DNA of 64,000 nucleotides. Source: Maratus speciosus. Lineage: Eukaryota > Arthropoda > Arachnida > Araneae > Salticidae. Position 1 is the stretch's first letter, and each line of letters opens with the position of its first letter. The notes under the pieces are model-generated. The model saw only the letters and a program-made list of their open reading frames with translations. It was not told the DNA's origin and made no database searches. Positions 12,501 to 22,935 of this stretch are shown one piece after another. The position numbers were made by a program, and so were the translations under genes. The stretch lies in contig OZ010788.1 in assembly GCA_963932465.1 (NCBI GenBank), forward strand, positions 670,862,484 through 670,926,483, written 5' to 3'.

Positions 12501-13104
12501 CATCGTGCTGAAATTTAAAAACCGGTAGAAAAACCGGTTGTTACGTAACCACACTCACTTACAACTCTATAAGTAATTTATTTATAAACAAAATTGAAAA
12601 CTTATTTCGAGACCAAATCGCTTCAGTAGTCAAGCCTGAAAATTTATACCTTTATCTTTACAAATAACTTAGTAACGTGTCAGAAAGTTTTGCGTTGTAG
12701 AGTAGGGAATTTCAGAACCGCCTTAACGGGTTACATTAAAATACGTTTTACGGAAAAGTAGTTGGAGATTGGCAAGTATTTATCCCCTTAAGGGCCTACA
12801 CTATTTACGTGAAGACGCTCGCAAGCTAATGTTAAACCAATGGCAATATTATTTTCAAATTACTTGCTTGATTTTCAATATTTTAAAGTGTTTTGTTGTT
12901 TGCATAGAATATCTGATGTCGTTGTCTAACCGGGTATTTTCGTTCTTATTCCATATTGGCTGCAATTTTTTTGAATGGGGGCATTTTCGTTTTCAGAACT
13001 ACTTGCGAAACTGGAAGTGTCCTGTCAGTAAAAACAAAAATCGAAGAACTACGAAGTTTGCCAATCACACAACAACGTCAGATATCCTATGCAAAAAGCA
13101 AACG

Positions 13105-13269
13105 TTTTATAAAAAAAGTATTCTGCACCAGAATTTTTATTTAAAAATATTTAGCTTATTTTTAATTGGATTATATATTTAGTTTATTTTAAAGAAATTT
13201 CTGGTTTAAATAAATATTTTGAATGCAGCTGTTGGGTCCACTGGAACCGTCTGGTAGGCGGAGGGTTAA
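13105..13269 (-). repeat. Inverted partial copy of the CCGTCTACC foldback
   Basis: The reverse complement of this stretch matches 13549-13715 (shared CACCAGAATTTTTATTTAAA-type segment and the TTAACCCTCCGTCTACCAGA end). The distal half is missing or too diverged to see. Together with the copy at 13549 it forms a 600-base palindrome around the foldback 13334-13551. Confidence 0.5.
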
Positions 13270-13333
13270 AAACACACAGATTGTAACAAGTAATAAGAAA
13301 AGAACGCTGCCTTTGTGTTACTAGTATAGGCTC

Positions 13334-13551
13334 TTAACCCCTTGAAGGGCGGTGGTATAAAATATATCCTACCAAATTTTAATTGCGAAATGACACATTG
13401 ACACCAGAATTCAGGACCGAAAAGTTTAATTTTATTAAATACGTGAAAAGAAGTTTTACCTGTTTTGAAATAAATTTGTTTTTAAATTCTGGTGTAGCTC
13501 AATCATTTTAGCATTTTACGAATAAAAGTTCTTTGTTCCTGAAAGGGTTAA
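13334..13551. mobile_element. TTAA-flanked foldback MITE (CCCCTTGAAGGG end)
   Basis: Left end TTAACCCCTTGAAGGG, right end CCTGAAAGGGTTAA, with ACACCAGAATTC and AATTCTGGTGTA as paired inner arms. The TTAA at its right border is shared with the next foldback, so the two are abutted. Non-coding, presumably piggyBac-type. Confidence 0.55.
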
Positions 13552-13755
13552 CCCTCCGTCTACCAGACGGGTCCATTGGACCCGACAGGTACATACAAAA
13601 TATTCATTCAAACCAGAAATTTCTTTAAAATAAACTAAGTATATAAACCAGACAAAAATAAGGTAAATAAATAAGTTAAATAGTTTTAAATAAAAATTCT
13701 GGTGTAGAACGTTTTATTAAAACTTGAATAAAATTCCCGGTAGATCTAGGGTTAA
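13549..13755. mobile_element. TTAA-flanked foldback MITE (CCGTCTACC end)
   Basis: Ends TTAACCCTCCGTCTACC and GGTAGATCTAGGGTTAA. Subterminal CCAGACGGG..CCCGACAGG adds a small hairpin at the left only. Inner arm contains AAAAATTCTGGTGTA as in neighbouring foldbacks. Non-coding. Confidence 0.55.
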
Positions 13756-14834
13756 AGGAGGAGACTAAATACAAGTGAACCCAAGCATGATTGTGCAGAC
13801 ATGTAATGATATTGACGACGAGCCCCTCTGACCGTTTGCTATAAGGTTCTGTTTTATTTTGGGTGAATTCTTGTTAAATGCATCCAGGCTGATGAATTAT
13901 TGAATTATTCATGTTGGCTGAAAAGCTTTTTTTATTACACGTAGATTCGTGCAACGAAATGGTACTTTTCACGCGAAACAACAAAGTTTTTAGATATATG
14001 GAATTCTATGGTGTCATGTTCTGTTTCATTAGAAAAATATTCAAATCAAATCATCTAAACGGACGAATTATTCAGATTGTTTCAAACATGTTTTTAGGGA
14101 CTTGCAAATGTATGAAGCAAAATAATATTTCCAAATGAAACAGCATAACTTTTGATTTTGCAGCAGACAGAAAGCATAATAAAACAGCAAACAAAGTTCC
14201 GATGAGCTTTAGAGACACCATATGACTCAAATATTTGTACATGGTTGTAATAGGTATAATGAATCATTTGTTTATTTATTTTTACACAAGTCCCTGAAAT
14301 CTCTCCATGGACCTCTTATGGTTTCATGGACCCCAGTTTATCCACGCTCGAGAATAGTTATACTTAACTTCTCGACCTTTTAATGTGCATTCCGAGACAA
14401 ACAATCATTAATTCATATTAATAAAAATAAACATGGAGAAAAGAAATATAATCTTTAAGTACAAAAATTATATTAATCTCACCGCAGTGATGCATATATG
14501 AATCAATTAAAATTTAACGTCTAATAAATACATTCAGTTTCTAATTACAATTATATTTAAAAATAAATATTCACCTCAAGTAATGACACAAGCCTGCTAT
14601 TCAGTAAATAATTGCGCTTTAAAATTTCTGGTGTCTAACCTTAAATGAGTTTTAAAAAACATATTTTCAAAAGAAAAATTCATGCAGTATGCGGTTAAGC
14701 CTACTCGGACGGTAGCTTTTTGTAACATCATTCTATTTTTAAATTCCACTTGCACCACTATATTTTAAAAATAAATTTTGTAGCACATATCTCTTTCACA
14801 TTTTGTAAATGCACAAGTAAAAGTGTGATTTAGT
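13756..14834. other. AT-rich DNA without recognised gene
   Basis: Only short frames; one of 75 codons at 13911-14138 has no recognisable domain. Some segments near 14390-14450 resemble the dispersed repeat seen at 22330-22380. Confidence 0.35.
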
Positions 14835-15025
14835 CTTGCCAGGTGTCCCGCGTAATTCGTAGCTCTAAATGATCTGGGCACCAGTATTTTAAAAGAGTTT
14901 TGTTCCCCTTTTCTAATAGCACAATTATCTGCAATTAAATATGGCGAAATAAACTGTAAAAAATAAGTGGTGTCCAGAGCATTTGGAGCCCAGATTTACA
15001 CTTCGAACACTAGTGGTGAGTTAGA
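14835..15025. mobile_element. Weak foldback (TGGGCACCAG/CTGGTGTCC)
   Basis: ATGATCTGGGCACCAG near 14870 pairs with TGGTGTCCAGAGCAT near 14969, and the outer parts pair weakly. Similar words recur at about 19030-19080 and 19385-19430. Borders are uncertain. Confidence 0.3.
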
Positions 15026-15289
15026 GTCACCTCTCGAGTGCAAAGGGTTAATATGAAAGCGAAATATAGCCTTTTTGTTATTTCCAATTAAAGTTGTTGA
15101 TAAATTCAGTGCCATTCATTAATTTCATCTCTCTAGCATTGAAAAGGCTTTGTCCCTGAAAGGGTTTTAAAAAAAGTGGTACCATCAGAATAAAATTTGT
15201 GTAAGAGATGCTGGTCCCGGTGTCACGTGGAAGTGACATAGGATCGATAAAGATTTAACAATATCTTTTCTGGGCAGCTTTAACCCGGC

Positions 15290-15725
15290 GCCCTTTAAGT
15301 GTTGGCTACTTTTTTTTTTTTTTTTTTTTTTTTTTGAGTCAGCTAGTTTGATCGCCACCAATTTTAATTGAAATGTTCACCTCGTTTAACATTAGAACCG
15401 CCATAGTGATCATTTTGACCGGTACCAAATAAAAATATATTTATTCGAAACAGAAATTTGTTTTTAAATTAAGTTAAATATGTACCACGGAAAAGTAAGT
15501 TAAATAAGTAACTTAGACAGTTTTTAATAAAAAGTGTGGTGCGAAATATTTTTATAACACTTGAGTAAAATTTCCGGCGGTTCTAGTGTTAATGACATAA
15601 AATGATGCGAGAATAAAGCCAAGTACACTATTTTAAAAAACTGGTGGGAATCAAACAACCTGAATTTTAAAAAAAAGGAGCCTACATTGCCCGTGAAAGT
15701 CACGGGCGCGAGACTTGACCTTTAA
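15290..15725. mobile_element. TTAA-bordered foldback with another foldback inserted in its loop
   Basis: Outer TTAA at 15290 and 15722. The left arm contains TTTGATCGCCACCA and the right arm TGGTGGGAATCAAAC, the core seen in many foldbacks here. The right end carries CCCGTGAAAGTCACGGG, the subterminal hairpin also found at 22740 and 29860. At the loop, the element 15386-15592 sits in a TTAA: without it the loop reads GTTTAATGACA, matching uninterrupted loops elsewhere. A poly(T) run occupies 15310-15335. Confidence 0.6.
15386..15592. mobile_element. TTAA-flanked foldback MITE (CACTAGAACCGCC end)
   Basis: Ends TTAACATTAGAACCGCC and GGCGGTTCTAGTGTTAA. The TTAA is a genuine target duplication because the host foldback's loop is restored on its removal. 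A second copy in inverted orientation lies at 15968-16173. Presumed piggyBac-type MITE. Confidence 0.7.
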
Positions 15726-15967
15726 ATGCATGTTTTTTTATTCTGTTTCAAAAAAATTATATTTATGATTCTCAGAATGGCTTATTACACAGGAAAAATA
15801 ATGAAAAAAATCAGAGATACATTTTTCGTATAATACGTCAACCTTTTCTTGTGTTGCACATCTGCAATACAGGTAAAAACTAAAATATTGCAAATTAGTA
15901 AACATTATAATAAGTATGAATCTAAATACTTTATTTTATATTTTTTTTGTTCTGTAAAACTTAAACC

Positions 15968-16173
15968 TTAACACTAGAACCGCCGGAAAATTTACTCAAG
16001 TGTTATAAAAATATTTTACACCAGAATTTTTATTTAAAACTATTTAACATATATATTTAACATATTTCTCCGTGGTAAGTTAAACTTCTCAAAAAAAAAA
16101 AAAATCTGGTTCGAACGGACATATTTTAATTTTTTAGCGGTCAAAATGACAGCTATGGCGGTTCTAGTGTTAA
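15968..16173. mobile_element. Second CACTAGAACCGCC foldback, inverted
   Basis: TTAACACTAGAACCGCC at the left and its complement at the right, with ACACCAGAATTTTTATTTAA as inner arm and an A-run near 16092. Relative to 15386-15592 it lies in the opposite orientation, giving a pair of inverted copies 375 bases apart. Confidence 0.65.
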
Positions 16174-16369
16174 ATGAAGTATTCTTTTAAAATTGTGTTT
16201 TTTATTCTTATATTAAAGATTAGACACCAGAAATTTTAAGATAGATTTTTAATTTATTTAGTAGCACATTTTTGTAATATTCACACAATTAATATTTCTA
16301 TATAAATATAGTGGTTGCTAATAGTTAAATAAAAAGTGATGCAGATATGCATCACTATGCATTTAAGGG

Positions 16370-16612
16370 TTAACCCCTTGGGTACGGATTTATTTCAGGG
16401 CTACCACTGGCGTTTTTTTTTTTTTTTTAATTATATCTCGCACCACTTTCTCCAAACAAAAATCTTTCATATGCACTTTGACAGTATGTGCAAGAGAAAA
16501 AATCTTACAAAAGTATTTTCCTTTAAATAGTGGTATGAATAGAATATAAAAATAAGCGCCAGTAACCAAATGCATGACGAGTCTCAGTCGTCAAATGTAC
16601 CCAAGGGGTTAA
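16370..16612. mobile_element. TTAA-flanked foldback MITE (CCCCTTGGGTAC end)
   Basis: TTAACCCCTTGGGTAC pairs with GTACCCAAGGGGTTAA; inner arms around TACCACTGGCG and CGCCAGTAACC also pair. A run of T near 16413 is matched by no A-run, so it grew after insertion. Short frames across it on both strands are a by-product of the palindrome. Confidence 0.6.
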
Positions 16613-16814
16613 GGGGTTAATCCGAGGTTCTCAATTATGGTGTCAAAAGTCGGTATTACCGTTTGAAAATTCAAAGTTCCTGTAAATTTTTACATAGAGA
16701 CGATACCCCACAAAAAATTATTTCCATATTCAGAAAGTAGACACAATTTCCAGTCAAATGGTCCCCCTCGCTTCACTCTGCTATAAGTTGGTGATAAGGC
16801 GTTTTTTCCAAAAC

Positions 16815-17185
16815 TGTTAGTAGTATTAAAGACGTGAATTATCACATTGCTAACTAAGCGTAAACCAACAGAGTGAAAAATGTACAACCGAGCTAGTGGC
16901 GCCACTAGATTGTGTGCTCATGAAGACTATTCCATCTAATAACTGCAGTAGCAGTCTTACCGACTTATGTGAGTGAGAGATGGCAAGCTGGGCATCGTCC
17001 TTGTGGCTTAATGGTAGAGCACTGGAGATCTATTCCAGGGGCCCGGGTTCGATTCCCGGCTTGGACATTTTTCACTCTGTTGGTTTACGCTTAGTTAGCA
17101 ATCACGTCTTTAATATTCAATAATTTCAAGCGTAATTTCACTGCTGAAAAGTAGTTGAAAAGTACTTAAAAATGTTAGTAGTATT
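16815..17185 (+). mobile_element. tRNA-bearing retroposon-like element with inverted ends
   Basis: A 13-base direct repeat, TGTTAGTAGTATT, flanks the element (16815-16827 and 17173-17185). Inside are inverted repeats: AAAGACGTGAATTATCAC..GTGAAAAATGT from 16828, its complement ending near 17119, and between them a tRNA-like domain at 16997-17066. The right end trails off into GTAGTTGAAAAGTACTTAAAAA. A duplication this long plus an A-rich tail suggests LINE-driven retroposition; the inverted arms would suggest a MITE. Two more copies lie at 36372-37026. Confidence 0.65.
16997..17066 (+). promoter_or_regulatory. tRNA-like domain with pol III A and B boxes
   Basis: B box GGTTCGATTCC at 17046-17056 is a perfect match to the consensus; TGGCTTAATGG at 17004-17014 is one base from the A-box consensus. 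The anticodon stem CTGGA/TCCAG and T stem CCGGG/CCCGG pair fully. The acceptor stem has two mismatches and the base before the presumed anticodon is A rather than T, so a working tRNA is unlikely. Probably the internal promoter of the surrounding element. Confidence 0.7.
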
Positions 17186-17437
17186 CACTACTATTTGCAA
17201 AAAATATTCTTCCACCGCTATTTTCAAAATGTAATATTTGTATTGCTAAATAAGAAAACTTTTGCGAATACGTAACGTGGAGATTTACTCTTGAAAAAGT
17301 GGTAACCCTGCATTTTGCGGACTGCGTATTGAGTATCCCTATCATAGGAGAAAAGGGGACGCAGGTGAACAACGTCCATTTCATTTAATTAACGTAAGAT
17401 TAAAAAGCTAATAATATTTACTGTTAATCCTATCAAA

Positions 17438-17607
17438 CAGGTTTGAAAGTTTGGCCTCCGTTTTTATTCCGAAATTTCAAATTCCTACCAACAATTTCCA
17501 AAGAAGATGTTTTATTTTAAGTGATCACGAAATTTCTTGCAACAAATAAAGCAAAAAATACACTTCATAATTTCTGTATAAAAATGGAGGCCAAACTAGC
17601 AACCCTG
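17438..17607. mobile_element. hAT-type foldback MITE with 8-bp target duplication
   Basis: Ends CAGGTTTGAAAGTTTGGCC and GGCCAAACTAGCAACCCTG; an exact 8-base repeat CTATCAAA lies on both sides (17430-17437, 17608-17615). Eight-base duplications and CAG..CTG ends are hAT hallmarks. The inner arms pair. Non-coding. Confidence 0.75.
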
Positions 17608-17784
17608 CTATCAAATATTTACATTTTTTAAGATTTTTACTAATGATGTTAGACTTATTCTTTTGTGCTAAATTTTTACGTAGATTAATCTTGAACAATT
17701 TTTTATAAATCTACCACTAAGGTCTTTGAGATATTTTTTACTTTTTCTGGTATTCAATGGTTTTTTATGTATTTTGTCATTTAA

Positions 17785-17968
17785 TCTGAAGGTGGTTGAT
17801 CTTTATCACTAAGCAGTTTAATCCAAACGTTAAGCCTTTACCTGAAGTGGGATAATTGCGGGTTTCGAAAAAAGATGGCATAAAGCCAAATAAATTTAAT
17901 ATGCCACATATCGGGAATAAGAGCTTATATTGTGCATATCTGTGTTTTTTATTCTGTAATATGGGGTA
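17785..17968 (+). repeat. Dispersed repeat W, copy 1
   Basis: About 185 bases starting CTGAAGGTGGTTGATCTTTA match 19690-19880 at roughly 75-80%. The copy is cut at its right by the TA-flanked foldback that follows. Other parts of the same repeat recur at 22280-22505 and 23190-23394. Nature unknown; the unit has no open frame. Confidence 0.55.
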
Positions 17969-18140
17969 TGGATTTTCGGCGTATAATTGCGGATGAAACA
18001 ATCGTTTTTTGACCCAGAAACATTTTAAAGTAAAACGTAACTTCTCAGATCGCGGTAAATATTTGGCCTCAATTACTAAATAAAATTTCTGGGTCCAAAC
18101 AGAATTGTTTGATCCGCAGATTATACGCCGGAAATTACGG
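17969..18140. mobile_element. TA-flanked foldback MITE (CCGGAAATTACGG end)
   Basis: The right end GCCGGAAATTACGG is followed by TA (18141-18142); the left end is degenerate after a TA at 17967-17968. Inner arms carry GACCCAGAAA and TTTCTGGGTC. Better-kept relatives are at 30090-30262 and 42518-42693. The TA duplication suggests a Tc1/mariner-related source. It is inserted in repeat W. Confidence 0.6.
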
Positions 18141-18383
18141 TATTTCGTCATTTGCGTGTGATGTTTGATATTAAAAGAAGAAACAATAATAAAGAAATTC
18201 CTGAACCTTCACACATTGAGAAGAAACCTCACACATTAAATTCCTGCAAGAATAAATTTAAACATTACTGAGTACTAGCTTTTTATATACGATTCTATTT
18301 TATAATCTATTTGCACCGCTATATTTAAAAAATAAATTTGGTAGTACACTTCTCATGCGCACGTTGTTAAAGTACAAGTGTGC

Positions 18384-18619
18384 GTTGTTTATGACGGCCA
18401 ATCATCTACACGTGGGATATGGGCCTGAAAAGGGGGGGGGGATGCCCTCCGTGGGGTTGTTTCTAAGGGAACGTAACCTGTGCTTACGCAAGGAAATCCA
18501 AGGTTAGAAGAAAACCACGAAAACTCCGAACGGTTAGGCCGACGGGCGCGATTGGGTTCGAACTCAGCACCTCCCATCTACCAGCTTCGAGAGCAGAACT
18601 CTCAGCCACTGGTGGGGCC
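18384..18619 (-). mobile_element. tRNA-derived SINE
   Basis: Read on the minus strand it begins GGCCCCACCAGTGGCTGAGA. An A-box-like TGGCTGAGAGTT lies at 18597-18608 and a B box GAGTTCGAACCC at 18554-18565, followed by a GC-rich body. Short direct repeats TACAAGT flank it (18373-18379, 18624-18630). The body, much richer in GC than its surroundings, is shared with a truncated copy at 48226-48400. Transcribed, if at all, by RNA polymerase III and moved by LINE machinery (family knowledge). It is not obviously related to the tRNA-bearing element at 16815. Confidence 0.7.
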
Positions 18620-18686
18620 AAAATACAAGTAAAAGTATAGCGCCTAGAATATACAGTCTGGAAACCGGCTATCCCTGTAATACTTA

Positions 18687-18917
18687 AAAAAGCGCTAAAA
18701 TATTGTATCCCTTAAATGTGCAATGATACTGCTGCAATATGCAGATCGCAGCGACATCTGCAGGATATTTTCTACAACTGCAAGAAATTGCTAGTCTATA
18801 CAATGTAATACTAGTAATACGAAAATCCCGCAGATGTTGTTGCGATCGACACTTGAAATTTTAGCAGTATCGTCGCACATTTAAGGGATACAAATTTTTA
18901 GCACTATTTGGATCGCA
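18687..18917. mobile_element. Foldback MITE of about 230 bp
   Basis: GCGCTAAAATATTGTATCCC near 18692 pairs with GGGATACAAATTTTTAGCAC near 18884; CTTAAATGTGC, GATACTGCTG and GATCGCAGCGACATCTGC also have complements in the right arm. The arms are about 80 bases. Border duplication not determined. Confidence 0.6.
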
Positions 18918-19684
18918 TATTTCCACACTAGGTATTCTAGGCCATGTAGTAAAAGGGTTTCCTTAAAAAAGTAATGAGTTGTGCCATCTGTGTAAGAGAT
19001 GCTGGTACCGATGTCACTTGAGAAGTGACTAGTGTTGCCAGGATTCCGGTATAACTCAGGGCTCAAAATGCTGTGGATAGCACCAATTTCTTACAGCTTA
19101 TTTCTTCATCTTTAATCTTTTTGGGGACAAGTAATTGTGTTCATATAATGCTGAATTTACATCGGTATTTTCGAAAAAAATTGCTTCAAAACAAAGAAAA
19201 ACAAGTTTTCAACATTTTCCCACCAAAGTTATAAAAGTAAAATTTAATTAAAATTTTCTGGTGCAATCTTAATTAAAATTATGTGGATATAATATATCCC
19301 ACTGCTCCTTAAGGGGTTAATCGCAAATAATTCTTTCTTTAGATAAGGCGAAGAAAATTACTTTAAAATAATGATGTTTAATGTATTTGGAGCCTCGATT
19401 TACGCGGAACCTGGTAACCTTAGAACTGACATAGGAGCGATAAAAGTAAATGCTGTATTTTCGTTTTTTTGTTTTCAAAACCGTCAGCCCGTTTTAAGAA
19501 CCCTGTAAATAAGCATAATGTATCAAAAAGAGAAAAAAAAAACCCATCAACTTTCATTTTTTTCTTTCTTGAAATTCATTACATCCCTATTGTACATTTA
19601 TCTACACCCAAAACTTTTGATATATCTTTTAGATGTTTGGTATTTTAGCTCATTTTTTTCTACAGTTTTTTTACTCTTCTATTA

Positions 19685-20086
19685 TTTTACCTGAAGGTGG
19701 TTGATCTTTATCGCTAAGCCGTTAATCAAACCGTAAGTCTTAACCTAAAGTGGGGTAATTGTGGGTTTCGATAAAGCGATGGCATAAAGCCAAAGATATT
19801 TAACACATAGGTCCCGCAAATCGTGAATGGGAGGCTTCTTTTTGCATAACCGAGCTTTTTATTCTAGAAAGTGTGGGCTGGATTTTCGTGTCTATCGTAG
19901 TTCTTTTATCGCTTTATTGTTTTTTAGAAAGAAAAAGTAAACAGGGCAAAAATAAAAAGAGTTTCTTTCTTTCTTTTGATTTTCCACAACACTGGTGGTC
20001 TTTTCTTCTCGGAGTGATGATAGCCAAATGAATAAATTAACAACTTAATTTTTAAATTTAGTTATACATAGAGTGAACCGCCATTG
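19685..20086 (+). repeat. Dispersed repeat W, longest copy
   Basis: Contains both segments known from other copies: the GGTGGTTGATCTTTATCGCT part (shared with 17785) and the GGCTGGATTTTCGTG...GAACCGCCATT part (shared with 22280 and 23190). In this copy a different MITE follows the GAACCGCCATTGA border. Unclassified. Confidence 0.5.
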
Positions 20087-20318
20087 ACTGTAAAAAAAAA
20101 CGAGCTAAAATACGGAAATTGTACTGGCAATCGAGACGCCAGTAGTATTTCCGTATCTTAACGAAAAATTTCTCCCATAAATTACAGAAAATTTTCCGTT
20201 TTTCTGGAATTTACGGGGGAAATTTTCTGTAAAAATACAGAAATAGTACTGGCGTCTCGATTACTAGTATTATTTCCGTTTTTTAGGTCCATTTTTTAGT
20301 CCGTCTTTTTTATAGTGC
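20087..20318. mobile_element. Foldback MITE with ACTGGCGTCTCGAT motif, copy 1
   Basis: Outer ends TAAAAAAAAACGAGCTAAAA and the complement of GGACTAAAAAATGG pair. Internal arms contain AATACGGAAATTGTACTGGC, GAGACGCCAGTA and ACTGGCGTCTCGAT. A second copy with about 80% identity is at 27498-27713. Several nested palindromes inside would let either strand fold completely. Confidence 0.6.
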
Positions 20319-20958
20319 TATTTTGCGCTTTGGGGCAGTGCATATATAGCATTAGCACTTTATTGGTGAGGGGGTTTAACACATGATATCGTAAGATATC
20401 TCAAGAGGGAGGGGGATTTGTCCTTTGATATCCTTAACATTTTTGATCCAACCAAAATTTTCTCTTTCTATTTGTAACATTGTCTTTACGTCAAAATAGT
20501 ATATTATCTTTTTTAGTCATCTATTTTTGTGAAAATACAAAGTTATTATTAAAATCACTAAATGATTATAAAATTATTTAATTCCAAAATGTGGAATACT
20601 CCAGCCTTTGGCATTCCTATTCTTCTTTGATATGTGTCTCTTTGATATGTGTACATAAAATACGCTGTTCGAAAAACTAATTCCGATATATGTTTGTTAA
20701 AAACTTGTTAAAGAAAAGTGAAAGAATGTTATCCAGCTGTTTTGTTGATAATAAGTTTTATCTTCTCTTCCCTTTCTCCCCGGTGCGAGGACAAGTGCAA
20801 GAAGACACAGTATTGTTGAATGCATTATGTAACAAAAAGCTATTATTAAATACTTTTAAATTGTAGCTATTTCTCTTAAGTGTTATGTGATATAAAGTTA
20901 TTTAGTTTATAATAGTGATATTTTATTCACTTGAATCAATAAAGTATGCGAATAATAT

Positions 20959-21346
20959 ATGAGGACCCCAGAAGCCAAGGAATACAAGTGTCAAAATTGA
21001 AAAAATTTGAACTAAGTGCACAGACGACCTGGAAATATGCTTTGTTCTTTTCAGGTAAAGAAATATAAATTATTTTGCAATTATATGTTGTGTTTTAGAG
21101 ATCAACCACTTTTGCCGAATAATGATCAATATTGATTAATTGTAAATTTAAAGAAAATTGCACTCTACTTTTTTCACCTTTATTGAAAGAAGAGTTCAAA
21201 GGCTACTGTGAAACAAGCAGCAGTTTCCTATTTCAATTCAGTCAATTATTATTGATGTTCAACTTTAGCGTCAATTAACTTTGAACTCAATTTACTCCAA
21301 ATCGAAATTTTGTCACTTGTACCCCTTGGCTTCTGATGTCCTGATA
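20959..21346. mobile_element. TA-region MITE with 45-bp inverted ends
   Basis: GAGGACCCCAGAAGCCAAGG from 20961 pairs with CCTTGGCTTCTGATGTCCTGA ending near 21345 after complementing; the pairing runs on through ACAAGTG and ACAAAATT. It lies directly left of the pogo/Tigger remnant, sharing the TATATA between them. Confidence 0.6.
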
Positions 21347-21350
21347 TATA

Positions 21351-22046
21351 CAGTCGATTCTCTCTAATCCGCAACTCTATTATCCGCAAACACCTATAAT
21401 CCACACTATGTTTCAAATGTAAACAAACAGTTTAAATCTTTCTTTAAGCAAGATCTTGTACACTTTAATGATAAAAAAATGACTGATCTGATGAATTTCT
21501 TAAGAAATTTTTAATGGGTTTTGCGTTCATTAGAAGGAACTGTTTCATGTATTTTATAATTAACTATTAGACTGCTGTATTTTGAATGCATTTTTTAGCT
21601 ATAAAGAAGATAAAATTGCTTTTGAAGAAGTGTTAGCTCTGAGGGATATCTATCTTAGTTTTTTAGAAAAACTACCTTTTCTTACTGATCAAGAAATCCT
21701 GACTCTAAAAAGACTTCAAGATTAAATAACAGAGCAAAAAAGCGAAATCCATAAAGTAAACCACTATCACTGCAATGTTTAATAGATTTAAAAGTAAGTA
21801 GAAATGTTTTCTATTAATTATGTATCATATCATTTAATTGTGTTTCTAATAATCAATATAGTTTTTTGTAAATTAAAAAAGGCATTTTCTTTTATTTCTG
21901 CGTTATTTATTTGCAGTGTGAATCCTATATTTGATGATAAATTCCAAATATTAGACTGTAAACAAAGAAATGACCTGTAATCCGCAAAATTCTATAATCC
22001 GCAAATCCCTTGGTCCCGACCTGTGCAGATTAGAGGGAATGTACTG
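21351..22046 (+). mobile_element. pogo/Tigger-type element, decayed
   Basis: The left end CAGTCGATTCTCTCTAATCC and the right end, whose complement is CAGTACATTCCCTCTAATCT, match in typical Tigger fashion, and TA flanks both (21349-21350, 22047-22048). Subterminal repeats of TAATCCGCAA lie at 21367, 21380, 21972 and 21991. Only a short piece of coding sequence is left (21600-21725). Confidence 0.75.
21600..21725 (+). pseudogene. C-terminal fragment of a pogo/Tigger transposase
   Basis: After a possible splice acceptor (TTTTTTAG ending at 21598) the frame reads about 41 residues to TAA at 21723-21725. It includes FEEVLALRDIYLSFLEKL and ends ILTLKRLQD. The pattern of an amphipathic helix, LxFLE, then LLxLKRLxD is what I know from the extreme C-terminus of Tigger/jerky-type transposases. 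All DNA-binding and DDE catalytic parts are missing, so it is a remnant inside the element 21351-22046. Confidence 0.5.
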
Positions 22047-22279
22047 TATAATCATTTCTGTATATCACTGCAAACCGGCAACTATGCTTTTGCTTCTTTT
22101 CTTTTTAAAAAATTTCTGGTGACAATTTATTAAAAATATATACAAAGGTTGGAAAGTATGTTTTTGCGCATGCCCGAATGATTCATTCGAATGGTAAAAT
22201 CATTCATTCTGACCAACACTAGTACAGAGATGAACTGAGTTTATTTATTAAAAGTGAAATTTTAATTGATTATATATTG

Positions 22280-22505
22280 CACACTGTAAGGTTAAATATG
22301 TTGGCTGGAGTTTCGTGAATATCATAATCCTTTATCGCTTAATGCCTTTTTGGGGAAAAAATAAACATGGAAAAAGGAAATATATATATATATATATATA
22401 TATATTACCAGCTTAATAATAATTCCGTTCTATAGCCAGATAAATAAATTGAAAACTTCATTTTTATCATTACTTATATATAGGGTTAATCATCATTATT
22501 TTACC
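22280..22505 (+). repeat. Dispersed repeat W, copy 3
   Basis: Matches 19890-20080 (GGCTGGAGTTTCGTGAATAT, AAAATAAACATGGA, ATAGCCAGATAAATAAATT). A TA microsatellite at 22381-22405 has expanded inside it. Confidence 0.45.
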
Positions 22506-22718
22506 CATTCTATGGGATTACTGACGCGGCCAAAGATCACAAATTTCCATAAAGTGACACGGGTATATTAGGTGAGGTTATTTATTTAAAATTAATTTAA
22601 CAGCTTCTTTACTTTTATGCTATGTGAGTTGACTTCTTCTCTGGTTCTATTTAATTTATTGATTGGTAATACATTTTAATACAGCTTTAAAATGGTTATG
22701 AAAGACCAAGTTATTATG

Positions 22719-22935
22719 TTAACCCCTCAATTCTCGGTCCCGTCATATTCACGGGCTGCGTCTTTTACTCAAATTGTTTGATTCCCACCAGTTTTATAAA
22801 ATATTGAAATTGGCTACATTTTAGTATCGATTTTCCTGTCATTAAATAAGGTGAATGTTTATTTTTCATAACAGTGGTGCCAATAAGCAATTTGAATTTT
22901 TCAACCGTAATTTAATTCGAGCGTTAAGGGGTTAA
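22719..22935. mobile_element. TTAA-flanked foldback with shared GATTCCCACCA core
   Basis: TTAACCCCTCAATTCTCGG pairs with GAGCGTTAAGGGGTTAA. The left subterminal CCCGTCATATTCACGGG forms a hairpin. Inner arms TTGTTTGATTCCCACCA and TGGTGCCAATAAGCAA are the same core as in the hAT-type foldbacks at 26881 and 31553, and the loop contains TGTCATTAAATAAGG. Non-coding. Confidence 0.65.

Noticed and set aside
12769..13182. 137-codon plus-strand frame, hydrophobic
   Set aside because: It overlaps a foldback arm at its 3' end and is rich in F, I, L and N as expected of AT-rich DNA; no recognisable family.
16997..17066. A functional tRNA gene
   Set aside because: Acceptor-stem mismatches, a wrong base before the anticodon and anticodon positions that differ in each of three copies show it is a tRNA-like promoter module of a repeat.
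17777..18151. 124-codon minus-strand frame
   Set aside because: It spans dispersed repeat W and the inserted TA foldback, so it is a chance frame across two unrelated repeats.
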